64,000 bases of DNA from positions 7,618,553 through 7,682,552 of the forward strand of contig CM024172.1 of NCBI GenBank assembly GCA_013433145.1. The letters run 5' to 3'. This DNA comes from Ascaris suum (lineage: Eukaryota; Nematoda; Chromadorea; Rhabditida; Ascarididae). How positions within the stretch are numbered: position 1 is the stretch's first letter; every line of letters starts with the position of its first letter. Position numbers and translations under genes: made by a program. Shown here piece by piece: positions 23,601 to 42,747 of this stretch. The notes below the pieces were generated by a model. It was not told the origin of the DNA, did not search any database, and saw only the letters and a list, made by a program, of their open reading frames with translations.

Positions 23601-25040
23601 AAGTGCCCAAACAATAAAACTCGTTATCAGTTATAAACCAATATTTTCGAGTAACGAAAAGGAAGAGGAGGAATTTCTAAATCCTTTTTAAACTTGAAAT
23701 GTTAGAGTAAGTTGTGCATAGGAAAGTTTCGCAAAAACAGAATGTTTACTTAGCAGTAATCAGAAGATACGGAAGGCAAAGGAACATGCGTCACCTTTCA
23801 ACTCCTCAATTGCTATCGAAAGGTAAACAAATGCAGTGACTTCAACTCATACGTTATGACAACCGTCACAAAAGTCTAATGTTGCAAACTTCAAGGCTCG
23901 TGCCTCTCGCGCTTAGCCGACTATAAAATCCCCACTTCACGAACCCCAAAAAGTTGTCGACAGCACTCATCACGCATCAGTATTCTACAACGCATATGTA
24001 TTTAGAACATAACGATAATATAAAGTTAAGATGAATCTCCAAGTTACTGCAGATGGAACATGCGATATCGTGCTGAGCAGCTGTCATTTACATCCACATC
24101 ACTGCCAACGGTGCGCACATATTGTGAACACCAACAACTGTCATTAGTTGGGCAGTAAGAGAGCACACGAGCTCGAAACTCGACATGGCCGTCCCAAAAC
24201 ATCACAAAGTAACAAAAGATCATTTAAAGATCACAGCACGTTACATCCGCCTATGACTTCAAGTCAACCCACACAGAAACGATGTGACACACGTGTCTCA
24301 ACGACGCCAGATCACCGTGTAGTCTGACACTCTCACACGACCTGCTCGATACTGCGCAAAACGCACGCAACAAACCAATCGAACAAATAATATACACCAG
24401 ACGTTGAAACAAATCGGCGAGAGTACGTCAGCGAAGGAGTGTCCAGAGGTTAGACACGATCGACAAGCCTGGCAGACAAGTGAGGGTTTCGTTTGGAATT
24501 CGATAGGCGCATAATGCCAAAATATATTCAGAAGATAATGGGAACGGCAAGTCCAACGGTTATAGCAGGATTTCATTGAAAAAAATGAAGAAAGCGCGCC
24601 AAGGAAGCGAACAAATATGCACTTTAGCTGGAGCAAACTTGCATAGTGGATTCCTACGTGACAATCGAAGTAAATGGCGAAGAGTACCGGGGAGACCAAT
24701 ATAACGTGCGTCATGCATTTCAATTCAACAAACTAACCATTAATTTAAGACTCGAGAAAAATGAAAAACAAAAATGCGGTAACACAACGGATCCGCCTTC
24801 TTAAATCGCGAACAATTTTTATGGCCAACAGAAACAACGATTTGAACACAAAGCTCTCTTCTCATTGCATTCTCTCGCTGCTTTTTTGACGCAAATTCAA
24901 CAACTTCTGTTGCGTAAATGGGTGCAAAGATAAGAAGGGCAATATCAACCTGAGCTACCCTTCCAACATAAGCGAACCTCCTTAACAGCTACTGAAAATT
25001 ACACATGAAACACACACATAAATGCACATAAACACAAAAA

Positions 25041-25043
<3 letters not shown>

Positions 25044-25105
<62 letters not shown>
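25044..25105. repeat. (TA)n microsatellite
   Basis: Pure TA tract bounded on both sides by tgca, making the whole block palindromic (TGCATATA...TATATGCA). Intergenic. Confidence 0.98.
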
Positions 25106-25108
<3 letters not shown>

Positions 25109-25251
25109 TAAAGGGGACTATCAACACATATGATAAGTAACCACTTTGCGCAATATGCAAAACTTACTATAACAACAAATTATGAATAGAATAAAATCTC
25201 AAAAAGGCTCTCCGCAGAATAAAACCTTTATAAGAGGATGGAGAGAAGGCA

Positions 25252-25282
25252 GGGGGGGGGGGGGTGAGAGGGAGGGAGGAGA
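25252..25282. repeat. G-run and G-rich tract
   Basis: Thirteen consecutive G followed by tgagagggagggaggagag. Several G-runs in short order give quadruplex potential on the plus strand. No gene is near enough to assign a role. Confidence 0.9.
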
Positions 25283-28200
25283 GCATTCGGAAAGTGCTTG
25301 ATATTTAAAGTGGTGTAAACTACGATAAATTGTGACGTTCACGTTGCTCCTACTCACTGATGTCCCCCTCCAAGCCAGCTCCTTTCCGACCAATAGTCTT
25401 TGCATACGTTCATCAAGTTTTCCACGCAGTTTCCTGCATCACGGTATACGCATGCCTACTGAATTGTTTCAGAAAAGGTGCACCACTAACTGCATGCATC
25501 AGTTGAAGATAATTTCAAGATACCTGAGCAATGCACTCAACACCTCAAACCGAAGTCTTTAGGAGTTCATCGACGCTAATAACAAACACAGACAAATAAA
25601 CAACGGTTATTATTAATTGGTAACTCACAAAAGTACGACAGGAAATGTATATGAATGCTAAATCTATATGTAACGACATGAACTAACCTTTCAGAATTGA
25701 ATCAAGAGGAAATGGTTCGTTGGAAAACAAGCGGCGGGAATCGCTTCGAGATTCACTGCTTAGAAAGAGTGCGGTGAAGGTCGCGAGAGGACGGTGCGAT
25801 TTATTTAAAGGAAGGCGTCGTAGTCCAATGTAACCGCAGGATGAACTAAACGAATAGGCCAACCGTTCTGTCGCAGTCGCCAGTGTTATGAGCAGATCAG
25901 GCGGGATATGCTGCAGTAAAGACGACTTTAGACGTACCACGAAAAAAACTGGTGCCCGGATAGCAATGTGAGCGAGTGGCTAAAGCAATTTATGCAGGGC
26001 AGTCGCCACTTACTACGACCATCGACCCCAGACGATGGTAAGAGTAGTTTACGTAATACTTCCTAAACTGCTTCATATGGTCATTCAGTGAATCCATAAG
26101 ACAAGGGTAAGAAGGAAGGAGGGCTCCACAGGATCAACCATCTCTGTCCACCCCCTTTCTTCCTCCAATTCCTTGGGCATATTTGTGGGCATCAGTCTGA
26201 TGACAAAAAACCATTTAATACTCACGTCCGGTCTGATAACTGTCTGCCACTTACGAACGACAGTGAAAAGTGCAGCACGAGGGACTACAAAAGTGCATAC
26301 CGCATCAGCTACCTGATGCGCTTTTCCAATTCTTGAATACACTATTCATTTCAAGTTAATTCAAGAAAATGCACACTCTTCTTATTTCCTCCTTACGTGC
26401 ATTGGCTTGCCCCTACGGTGCCGCCATAAGATCTTTTTTGACCTCTGTTGTGCAGGTCAAAATGCAGAATTAACTTACTCTGGTTAATATGCTACTGAAA
26501 ATCATTCTTAACAGGCTTCTGCAAGCCATGCTCATATCCCAGTCAGACGACCATCGCTGAGCAAAACTCAACAAACCAAAGAATGAGGGTACAGAGAAGC
26601 AAAAACATGGATAGGTGAAAAGCGGTCAGTTAGCACTAACGTGCTGACACAGCTTTCAGGCACTCCCAAGCCCGACTCCCTTACCACCCTCATCTACCCC
26701 CACCCCAAACACACACTCATAATGGCACAAGGTGATGGCGACTGAAGCTCCGTTGAGTCCCACCTTTAGATAGGGCAAGCAGTCGACACAGTTACAGAGA
26801 AGCTGAGCACACTAGTTGCGAACAGCGAACCGAGTCACGCCGATCTCTGCACAAGAGTACGCAGCGTTACCATATCCTTTTGAAAAAGTTTTCCGACTCG
26901 TTCCTCGTTCAATTGCTTGCCTTGTTTTTAACCCGCGTGTTTTTACGTTTCTTTCGTTATTTTCAGGTGTAACTGCTTGCCTCTTTCAGGTGACTTCGAT
27001 TAATTGGCTAACTGAATGTGATGTATGAAGTATGTTTTGTTTATCGTTAAGACCCGAATATTCGTATATCAAAATCGACTGCAATATAAAAGATTTTGCA
27101 AGGAGAAAGCTACAATTCGAAGTAATGAAGAATGAGCCACATTCGATCGTTTCTCTTCGAGGAAAACCTCAAGAAGCACTACAGCTGACAAATATAATTC
27201 ATCCTCGTTCAGACTTGAGGTTTCTGATCGACGAAACTGCGGTATATTTGAATGATGCTCGAGCATACAACAGTAGAGTGATAACTTCTCTTATGAGCCA
27301 TAAGTTCATTATTTCGCGTCATAAAAGGTTTTTCAAGTGCTCTTCAGTGCAGTATTACTTGATTTTCTTGGAAGGCGTTTTTGCTCGCAAGGAAAGATCA
27401 CAGTTCCCCTTTCGAGATCAAGAAACCGATTTTCTCTATTTTTTGAGAAAAAAATGAATAGAGGCACAAGAGCGCGACTTATTTAATAATAAGCACGAAA
27501 TAAGTGAAAATCGTCGCACCTGAGCATATTGTCACATAAATCGGACGACGAGAGAGTTTTTTGCAAAGAACAACATCGAATATGTGAATTTAAACAGCTT
27601 GCAAATTACTTTTATCTAACAGTAATAACAAAAAGAATAAAATTTCCACTGCATTGCACGTTAGGCACAAACGCATAATGCCTAAAAGCAAATGAAATAA
27701 TCGTCGAGTGTATGGCTGCGTCAAACTCGCCCGAAGTTCACAGAGGTTCCTCGTCGCAAAAAGGGACGCTGAGTCGCGAACAAATCCCGTTTGCTTTAAG
27801 CGCCACATAAAACAATTCTTCTCTCTCATTAATTCGACTCTAATGAAATATTATTACTATAAGAAAAAAAAGAAAGTTTTGTCGGAGAAACTCGTTTCAT
27901 AGGAAATATTTTCTTTTCATCAAATAAAAATCTGTTAGTTGCAGAATTTTTTTCTTCTGAGTAAAATTTGCGAGCAAAATGTCTCCTCAAAAATATTTCA
28001 GATACAACTAAACTTATATGATCACTGGGAAAATAGTCCACAGAACCCTTCATTTCCCTCTATCCTTAATCACAGGAGAATCACTCAACAAGTTCCCTAC
28101 ACCTGCAGCTTATCACGGTTTAAGCATTCCACTTATATAATAGTAAAACAGTCTGTGTCGACTGCGCAAAGGAGTCTTTTCTCCCAATTTTAAGTGCTTA

Positions 28201-30732
28201 TTGCACTTTCGCCGTGTTTAGCAGCACCATTGAGGAAAGCACTTCCCAATTCACTAACAAGTTCCGACGTTTCTATTCAAAGAAAATATTTCTTTGCTGC
28301 GAGTCACTGAAGGTAAGCAGGAAGTTTCTGCCTTCCGCTTCCATTCATTTCTAGTGCCACACATCGATCACTCACTTCACTCAAACAGCTCATTAGGCAG
28401 TCATCATATATTTCTGGCATGGTACTTGCTTCGTGAAGCAGAAAATTGCGACCAAAACCTGCTGGCATCCTACAAATCGCACTGAAAGCCCTCTCTAATC
28501 AGAACATGTTTGCATTTAGCAGATGCAGTCTAATCGTAACGTCGACACAGCCAACGCACTCATGGGCTCATGAGTCACAGCGTGCATAAAATTCCAAATG
28601 TTTTCACCGCGAGTAGATTCATTCATTAATTTAATTGATCGTGTTTTCGAAGCAGACCTCGCTAGAGCGTTGCGAGCATTTCAGAGTTTGCTGAGGTCGA
28701 AATGGAACACTGAAACTAACGTCCGTAACCATGGCCAATGCAGAGGGACAGGGATCGGCTAAGTACTGCAGCAGTTCGCTGATGTTTGAGACCGTCAAAT
28801 CTGACTGACAGTAAATTGAAAGCCACTGAAATAAACGAACGCAGGAAACATCTACGCAATGCGTCTCACGGTCAATATCTGCTGGTAGAGCTCACAAAAA
28901 ATTTACAAAATGATCCCACCTACAATTCTAAGTCTCGTAAAAAGCCATTGACTTGCTATCAAACTGTTCGAAATTATGGCAGATGTGCGTTTTTCTTTGT
29001 AAATGCGACCGTACGTGAAGTAAGTGCCATCATGAGTGCCTCTTCAGGCTAGGACCTGAGACTGTTTACTTTGCAGATTAAATTTAGCAGTTTTTTGGTG
29101 TCAGTGATCGCGATTTTATTTAGTGTTGCAGTAGTCGTCGTTGTGAGTAAATGGCTATTTCCACTGACTACGCTATGCAGCTGCAGCGTATCGAACTTAG
29201 TGAGGCTGTCACTGTGACCTGCTGAAGAATTCTAGAGTACAGCATCCTTGTGGGATCTCATCATCTCGTTTCCTATATTCATTGCTTGAAGATGCATAGA
29301 AGCATTTCATTCGTACTGCGTTCTGGTAAGATCCATTTCGACCCTCTCGATTTGATTACGTAATCAGGCCAAAGACCCTCTACTTAAAACCGCTGAAATA
29401 TAGCATGCTTAAGTTCGTCACCGTGTCCTTCACAATGTCTCTGAAGGCAAGCCTAATGGATATGGGTTTCAGCTAGCCCACAAATAATCTTTTTAATTGC
29501 TCTCGTTATCGTATTGTGCATACGTGCATTATTCTCCCTGAAAACATCTCAAAAGCAAGTTGTTTTGGAAGTTTTGTGAGTTTTAATCTGCATAATATCT
29601 GCATACATCATATTTTTAATGTCCGCATTCCTTACATTCCCGCGATCGTTGCTTCGTCCCGTTTGGAGCATTGAACAGAACAGAAATAAAATTGGATAAA
29701 CAAAATGTAATCTTCTCTCGTGGTCCGACTAATGTCTGCTTTACTTTTTTTGCCACTTTTCGGAGGTTATGGAAGAAAGCTTATGGCAAGTTTTTTTGCA
29801 GAGCGAAGTGGAAATTCTGCGAAGGAACGTTGCAGAGATGAGGCGTATTTTGACTCGGATGTCCAGCGAGATTTAAAACAGTGGATGATTTCTCTAACAT
29901 ATAGCAACCTTATCGAGAATAATGTCAGCAAAGCGTTTACTAATAAGGATAGGGGGCATTGAGTCCGTTAATGCCAGAATGATTGTTTCAGATCAGAAAA
30001 GTGACATGTTATATCGAATTTACGACATGCAAAATGCAAAATATTTTCCACTGTAATTTTTTCTTTACATGCAGCCTATCTCCTCATGAAAAGAGTGAAG
30101 CATATTTTAATCTCTGTTGTGATACGATCAGCCCAAATGCATGTCCACCCATTGGCGCTGTGTTCATTTGGCGGCATCATAAAAGAAAAACGGAGGAAAA
30201 ACCAGCTAAAGAGCCTTTTACATACCGCAATTATGTTCATGACGTTCGTTGCCGTGCAGCGAATGTGTATCGGTGTGGGTGAGAGCACGCAATTGAATGG
30301 ATGAACGAACGAATGAATTTATTGACATAGAGTGGTGCTTTTATGCAGCTTATTTAGGCAAATTCTTCCTTAGATAATTTACATTTTTGTTCTGAAGAAT
30401 TCGTAAATATGAGGAATAAATATTTCTAAGCCAAAATGATTTGAGAATGGAAACCTTTTTGGACCTTATCAAAGATTGTTTTGCGAATCGTTAGCAGATG
30501 ACGGCATTTTCGGTATCTTAGCATTCGCTTCTTCTCGACAATCGGACAAGCCGTTAAACATATACGAAACAGCAAGAAATGTCATCGTCAAATGTCAGCA
30601 ACAAACCCGTTTTACGCTTCCTATGAGCACTGCCCACACAAATGGCGTTGAAGCATGACTGCTAAACGCTCGTGACAGCATTTTGATTATGTCGAGATTT
30701 CGACTTTCAGTTTCCCAGTTTATGAATATCAT

Positions 30733-30806
30733 CAAAAGTGAGAAAGGGAGATATGGAAAGGAAGGAGGGAGTGGGGGGAGTAGGGAAGAAAAGTGAGCAA
30801 GAGGGA
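30733..30806. repeat. polypurine tract
   Basis: Nearly all purine on the plus strand (ggaaaggaaggagggagtggggggag and similar), intergenic. It may be a simple low-complexity tract or a triplex/quadruplex former. Confidence 0.8.
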
Positions 30807-33394
30807 ACGGCCGAGCAACGGGAAGAAACTAGTAGAAGAAGCTGTTTGCGAATATCTTGATGAAATTGATAGAGTCGAAGCTTGTTTCGCGACTCTATTT
30901 GTTCCGCAAATGCATGTTATCGAGAGGTCATGCCTCTGCGTTTCTGCATACATGGATGGGTGTGAGTGTATACGTCTGTCTCTCTATTTGCTGGCAACTC
31001 AAGAACTTCAGAAGCAAGAGTTATAAGCGCACCACATGTTGGTCTTGTATCCCTGATTTCACACATCAACCCGCCAAACTTGAAAGAAATCGTACTTATT
31101 CAAAAGTGGGGAAAAGCTTCATGTATTCACTATGCCTATTGTGATATGGAAATGAATCTTTTGCAGAAGATTTGTACAGACGGTTAGGTTAACTAATGTT
31201 GAAGGCATTATTCTATGTATTTATCATTTGTTTGTACTTTATGAAACTGGCCGATCATCTGAGAAAACAGCAAAGTGCACATCTGCTCAGTTCTCGAAGA
31301 TGCTTTTTCAAGCTTTTCTCCTTGGTAGATTGTTACTAAATTTTTGAAATTAAACTAAAGCCGTAAGATTTTCTTATTCGCTGAAATGAATCGTACAAAT
31401 ATACTCTCACCAGATATACTTTGCAACATTTCTTTGAGCATAGAAGCCAGCTCGACATAAATTTGCATTGATGCGTTGTTTATGGTTTGCGATGGAAAGC
31501 TTTGTTTTCCACCTCAGCATCTACGGCAAATTCAGTAAATTTGTTTTCGTTGCCACAGAGTAAATTCACTCAACAACTGCACAGTAGCTGAAAGAATCTT
31601 TCCTTTCTCGATCGAAAGTTCACGCGCTCGTTGAGTTTTTCCTCGAGTATTGTCTTCTTATTTCCGTTTCAAGCATAGTTTATTCGTTGATTATTTTATG
31701 GTATGTTAAAATGCACCTACCATAGCATTAACGCTTCGTAAAATGTCGCATTTCATAAATGCTCAAGACGGAGAAAGAAGACTTGAGGCAGAGCCCGAGA
31801 TACGGCCTGAGGTGGTTAACGTAGGACAATGAGCTGAATGTGAAGGTGTGGAAGATGTATTCGGTGGAGGCCGAAATGAAGACGGGAAGGTCTTGCATGG
31901 AAGACAGATCTTATATGGAGGAGAACGAGTGGAACAGAATAAAAAGAGAATTCATGAAAAAGCGATCTATTGTCACTGGGTTAGCGTACACCGAAAGGAT
32001 CTAGCGTGAGTTGTTTTCGTTACTTTGCGCGCGCACATGAGTTCAATCTTCTTTCCCTCGTATGTGCTACTATAACATATTTGGTGTCTCTTTTAGTTAT
32101 GAGCTTTATTCTACGTGTATCATGGCTGTCAACTCTCTTTATTGTTTCTTCTAATAACCGGCGATCTTTGATCTTTGGAATATCGAAGTTTAAAGGCCTA
32201 TAAAGCAGCTATTCTTGGATGCTGATTGTGCACAGGAGGATAGAAATCATTTCTCTGATGTGTGAATTATACGAAAAAAACTGTTTAAAAATGAATTTTC
32301 GTGTTTGGAATGAGCCTAGCTTTTATTTTGTCAAGTGCCTCGGAAATTAAATTACTGATTTGTTACCTTTGAATTTGCTGATAAGCCTCAAATTAGAGAG
32401 AACGAAAGAAGGTGTGAGGAGAAAGGATGTGGAGGGTGAAATAGAGGTAAGATTGTTGAAGAGGATGGGGATGTAATAATCGCATCGATGGCAGTCGAAG
32501 AACCATTCAAAAAAAAGAACAAGATTTGAAAAGATCGCATCCACTTCGACGTGTCTTCGTTCACCATTATGAATAACGTCGTATTCAGAATGTCGTTTAT
32601 TGCTGAGTGCTCCTCCCACTTGCGGCATTCGCACCTTCCTAATCCCCGTTGCTCTCTTTAGTGATCATTCGACAGCCCATCAGCAATGGCAAATCAACGA
32701 TATTTTTAACGAGCGTATGGCAGACTTCTGGTCAACACTGAAAGCTCGTTGGCTTTCATTTTGCGTGAATTTCTTAACGATCCATAGTGGTCCTTCTGAT
32801 AAGCATATTGCTCCTTTGCACAATAAACGAACTTTTGAAATGTGTTATTATTTCACTTTATAAATATTATATTATTATGGATAATGAGTGCTATTATGTA
32901 TGCGGAAATCGCGTGGAATCACTGTAATGAAATCACTTACTAAAAATGTTTTTATAGATATGTTAGTCAGTCTTTCCGCATTTGACGATATCCATTATAT
33001 TCATCACAACACCACATAGATTATCATCTTTAATATACCCTCCAAACATGATGGATTTATTTGTTATTACCCCCATACTATAGTCCATAAATATGTCAGA
33101 GTTTATCCATGCACTTCGTCCTATATTCCTCCTCAACATCGTTCTCTCGTTTCATTGTCGTACCTTAAAATTGGAAGTCAAATATCTTCCTTCTGTAATG
33201 CAATGCAAATTATATTCGCATTCACAGCGAAAATTCACTCACGCAAAACTTTTCCTTTTTTGCCACATCTGATCATATTTCAATTGTTAAGTGATCACAC
33301 GAAGAACGTTTTTTAAATTTCATCAAGTTTCTTTATTGCACTTAACAGCTTCATTATTTCTTAATCCTAAAAATCAACTGCATTTCTTCAATGC

Positions 33395-33560
33395 GTACTT
33401 TATAAGAGAGCTGAAATGAATTAATTGAGGGAGAGAGAAGAAGAGGAGGAGGGTGCGGGAAGGGAGGGAGAGGGGCGGATTGTGAACGAGAAGCTATGCT
33501 ACATTTTTGCGTTGAATGTGGACAAAATTTGGTTAGGTAAAGCAGCGAAGGTGTTTTCAG
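33395..33560 (+). promoter_or_regulatory. possible core promoter and outron of the collagen
   Basis: A TATAA-like motif (cttTATAAgag) sits at about 33401, roughly 155 nt before the trans-splice acceptor, and is followed by a purine-rich GA/GGA tract at 33426-33478. The spacing is compatible with a TATA box, a start site near 33430 and an outron of about 130 nt. This is motif reading only; AT-rich DNA yields TATA-like strings by chance. Confidence 0.25.
33426..33478. repeat. polypurine GA/GGA tract upstream of the collagen
   Basis: Low-complexity purine tract (gagggagagagaagaagagg and onward) ending about 87 nt before the collagen ATG. It lies inside the inferred outron or promoter. Confidence 0.85.
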
Positions 33561-33564
33561 TGAG

Positions 33565-33567
<3 letters not shown>
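33554..33567 (+). promoter_or_regulatory. trans-splice (SL) acceptor and start codon of the collagen
   Basis: The sequence gtgttttcag|tgagATG places a canonical nematode acceptor (TTTTCAG, AG at 33559-33560) only four bases before the ATG. In nematodes such an acceptor just before the first codon usually receives the spliced leader. This also supports the choice of start: the encoded N-terminus has the expected short lead before the hydrophobic segment. Trans-splicing itself is inferred. Confidence 0.6.
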
Positions 33568-39054
<5,487 letters not shown>

Positions 39055-42000
39055 AAATGCTGACGCAACTGTTGCAGCACAGTCACGCGACGCTTTGTTT
39101 CCTGAATTTTGTGGCATGTTCATGTATATTAGCCATCACTATCCTACAGCCCCATTACTTCATAATTTACGCGTTACGGAACTGCCGAGCATCACTGTAT
39201 TGTATTTGAAAATCCATTTACAAAATGAGTAACAATGAAGCTCAAAATTGCTTTGAAGTGGGCACTGTGAACAATGTTTCTAAGAGCACACTGAAGAAGT
39301 TGCTGAATAATTTGATAAGTTCCGCATTCGAGTCATCTCCTCGCACACCAGTTGATCATTCGGATCTCTGCTCCAGTTTTTAGGAAAAAGACGAAGAGTT
39401 TGCGCCGTATCGAGTGTATTGCAGGTCGTACTCATTTTCAAAGACAACGTTTAATTCAATGCGTTGAATGTGCATGGTGGATGGGTGAGTTGGTGAAAAT
39501 GTATAGTTTAAAGGATCAGAACCGCGGAAAGCGATTCAAATGTGCAGGAAATTTTTCATAGTTAATGCGAGGTGCGAATGGAGATGTGCTTATTGCTCGA
39601 TTTTTCATTGGGTGAAAATTTGTAAAGAAAAATCTTTAGTGCAAAAGAATATCTGACGTTCAGAGGAATATAAGAGTAGAGAATATTTTAGACGACAATA
39701 GTTGGAAGAAACTGCGCACTTCGAATACTGCAGGAGGAATTCTATATTCTACGCACAGAGCATCAATAATACTTTTTGCTGATGTTTTTTCTTTCTATTC
39801 TTCACCTTTTTGCGCTCTTTATAAAATTTTCTAATCTACAAAAAAATAAAGAATAGAATGTAATGGTTTGCTGCTAACATATTATTCATGCAATGTTGCA
39901 ATGTTTAGCTGAATTAATTACGTTGGAAAATGATTTATTGATCGTTTTTTCGCAACATTTGCTTATGAAAACGAAAGGTGAGAACACATCATTTTCTCAG
40001 GAACGCAAAAATAGACGCATTCTACGAATGAATTTCCACTTGAGACGAGTAAGGAATTAAGATTGAGTGAAGAGTAAGTCAAAGACAATAATATGAATAA
40101 TGGAAGAACAATTAAGGATATATGTCGGTGGGCTGTTATCTTTCGCAAATAAAAGAGACATCGTTAGTTACATTGTTTATATATGCAGTATTCATCACAG
40201 CTATACTGCTTGAAATTATCTTTGTAAGCAGTTCCAACCGACGAATGTTCATGTGGACACCAAGTGGAAAAATTAAAACTTTCCAGAAAGGCATGAAATA
40301 TCTCCAAAACAAAACGGAAGCTCAGTTACTCAAAAGAAGCTGATAAGGATGAGGTGAATTTTGCTGAGTTCCGATATGAAAGTAACGAACAGCTATGAGA
40401 AGGCATGAAGTGCAAAAGTGCTGTCTTCGAAGGAACTGAATAGAATCCCTGCAGATATGTTGTCGCCGGAAAGTCGAGAAGGCAGCTCGAGTTTGATGTG
40501 ACAGTGAAATTTAATGTGACATCTATTCATTTAAAATCTTTTCTGAATTCCATAAAAACAAGAGCTCAATTCTAGCATTACTGTAAAAAGTTGCCTGAAA
40601 ATTGCTCGAATGAAAGGCATCAAAAACGCGCAAAAATCTAAGAGGCGCAAATTTTGCAAATAAATCCTTTATTAGCTGATGTTGCGTAATATGCAACATT
40701 TTTGACCAGCGCGATGCCTTTCTCTGCGGTCGTATCAAGAAAGACAATCAGCAGACAAGGAACTTCTCCGACGTAATACACCAAGAAGAATAATAGTAGC
40801 TCGTGGTACTCACTTTTTTGCCATATATGATTTATATTCTGACTTTTCAGTGAAGTTTGCACGTCATGAATAAAAGCACTGTAAGTGCCACAAGGAAGCA
40901 ATGATGGAAAAGAACGGTTGAATATAGTCCGAGAACTCGGTAGCACATCAATTTTTCCTTCTCAAACCTTCCCGAGTACCCAAAGAGCTAAGTGAGGGTA
41001 GGTTCATTGTTCGAAAAGATCTTTAAAGTTATTCTTTCAAAGGAGACGATTGCCAACAACTGTCCTCTGCTGTCATCGCTTCTTTAACTTGCTGATTCCT
41101 GCATTTTTCTAATATACTGATAACGCGAAAAAAGTTAAAAAGTGACGAAAAATTTTCAAATTCGCATCTCAAAACATTAGGTTAATATTATTCTTGAGTA
41201 ACATTACGAATCGTTTATCTAGAAACCATACGAATATCACCAGCTTTAACCTCCACTCAACTATATCGATAAGAAAGGATCATATTTAATTTGCTGCAAA
41301 ATAAAGCGCTTTAGACACTGTGATTTCTGAGTGTACAAGTATTTAGAGGCATAAGAAGCACATCACCTTATATCTGTTACCATCATTAAGAAGCATTTTA
41401 CAAACCGGATGCTCTTTCAGAGCTTAAATTATAAGAAAATATATTGGAGTCGTGTTGCATGAATTTATCAAATGAGCTCGATAGTGTAAAACAAGGTTGC
41501 GCTCCATAAATGATTGAAATAGCGGATTTCGTGTCAGCGTCCACTTGTGAAACTTTCAGAAGATTCGCGTCTCTGAATGTTGTCACATATGGCATTGCAT
41601 TGTGCCCATTCTGAGGCGTAGGCACTAACATCTAAAATGCTTTTGCTATTAACAGAGGAATAGCTTTACAAATGAGGCTTGAAAGCTCGCGAGTCAACGG
41701 ACTTCGAAGTAGTGCAGCTGTGATGCCACTGAGAGGAGCTCGAGCTCGTATGAAGCTGGTGAGGAACAATGAAGTGCTCCGACGTATCAAATAAACGAAC
41801 GCAAAGATGTATAAATATATGGAAGAAGAGCTAAAAGGAAACGAAAACAAATAAAAGCGTTGCAGTAGCAAACAGGCGCCGAAGAGGAGTAAGCTTTCTT
41901 TTGAGCTTTTCATACTTCAGATCCTAGTTATCGAAGTGAACATGGAGGCAACATGTGAGCATCACAAAGGTCCTAGAGGCGACCTCTGCCTTGTAGCGAC

Positions 42001-42747
42001 TGCCGTGTCAGCCGTTGGAGAACGCAGCAACGTTCGGATGACCTAATAATAGAAGAGAAAGAAAATTTACAGGAACCGGCGCTTATTCAGCACTGATAAA
42101 TCTTGAGCTCGATGCGATTATGCACTATTTAAGCTGGATAATCTACCGGAACTGGCCAAAGAAATTGACAACTAGCTTCAATCACGGGTCCAAACAGCAG
42201 GCCTCGGAAGTGAATCCCCTCCCTACTGGTGAATTGTTCTAACAGTAGTTACTATTATAACTGCCGAAGTTTGGCATTTGCGCCTAGGGGGCAGAAATCA
42301 TCAAGTCCTCAATGAACGACACTCTGAAATATGATGATAAATGATTTCATCGCAGGACTCGATTACAAATCCCTCCTTTTATTCGCCCTCAATTACAGCT
42401 CTTCAAATAAAAAGTTGGGAGTTGTTACATTTCCTCAACCGATTTTTTGCATGTCATTATTTACACACTCCTTGAAACGAGAGACATTGATCTCTCATGA
42501 ACAGCTCATTAGAGAATAAATCGTTTTTGAAAATTAGGAATCATTACCACTTGTACAATGTGCTTATATTCTCAGCCCATACCTCCTTTATATGTGCACG
42601 TGTTTTGCTCTTGATGCTACGTCCCTTTAAAAACTTCAGAAGGATACAAGCCTTTTCGATTGCACTACCTTCGAGAAAACTAGGAAGCTGTAAACGGCGA
42701 GTCTCATCAAGATTGTTTTGCCATATATGTCCGATATTTATATGCAA
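39055..42747. other. stretch between the collagen and the nuclear receptor 3' ends
   Basis: Convergent gene ends face each other here. It holds the collagen 3' UTR and probably the receptor 3' UTR (candidate signal at 42378-42383). No AATAAA follows the collagen stop closely; the first clear one is near 39843. A 52-codon open frame at 39225-39383 is noted as a finding only. No other gene is recognised. Confidence 0.6.
42378..42383 (-). terminator. candidate poly(A) signal of the nuclear receptor
   Basis: AATAAA on the minus strand, about 365 nt beyond the stop codon at 42748. It is the expected hexamer in the expected direction, but such hexamers are common in AT-rich DNA. Confidence 0.25.

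Larger units (their letters stand above)
17603..33564. other. 16-kb gene-poor stretch
   Basis: This lies between the 5' side of cars-1 (minus) and the collagen start (plus). It must contain the cars-1 start exon and promoter, and probably collagen promoter elements near its right end. I see microsatellites (25.0 kb), a G-run (25.25 kb), a polypurine tract (30.7 kb) and several open frames without homology (22863-23582 minus, 27032-27457 plus, 20759-20830 plus, 29720-29962 plus). No confident gene or RNA was recognised. Confidence 0.6.

Noticed and set aside
22296..24723. Search for bacterial-type systems such as CRISPR arrays, operons or prophage.
   Set aside because: The window is eukaryotic with spliced genes; no regular repeat-spacer array or ribosome-binding-site pattern is present.
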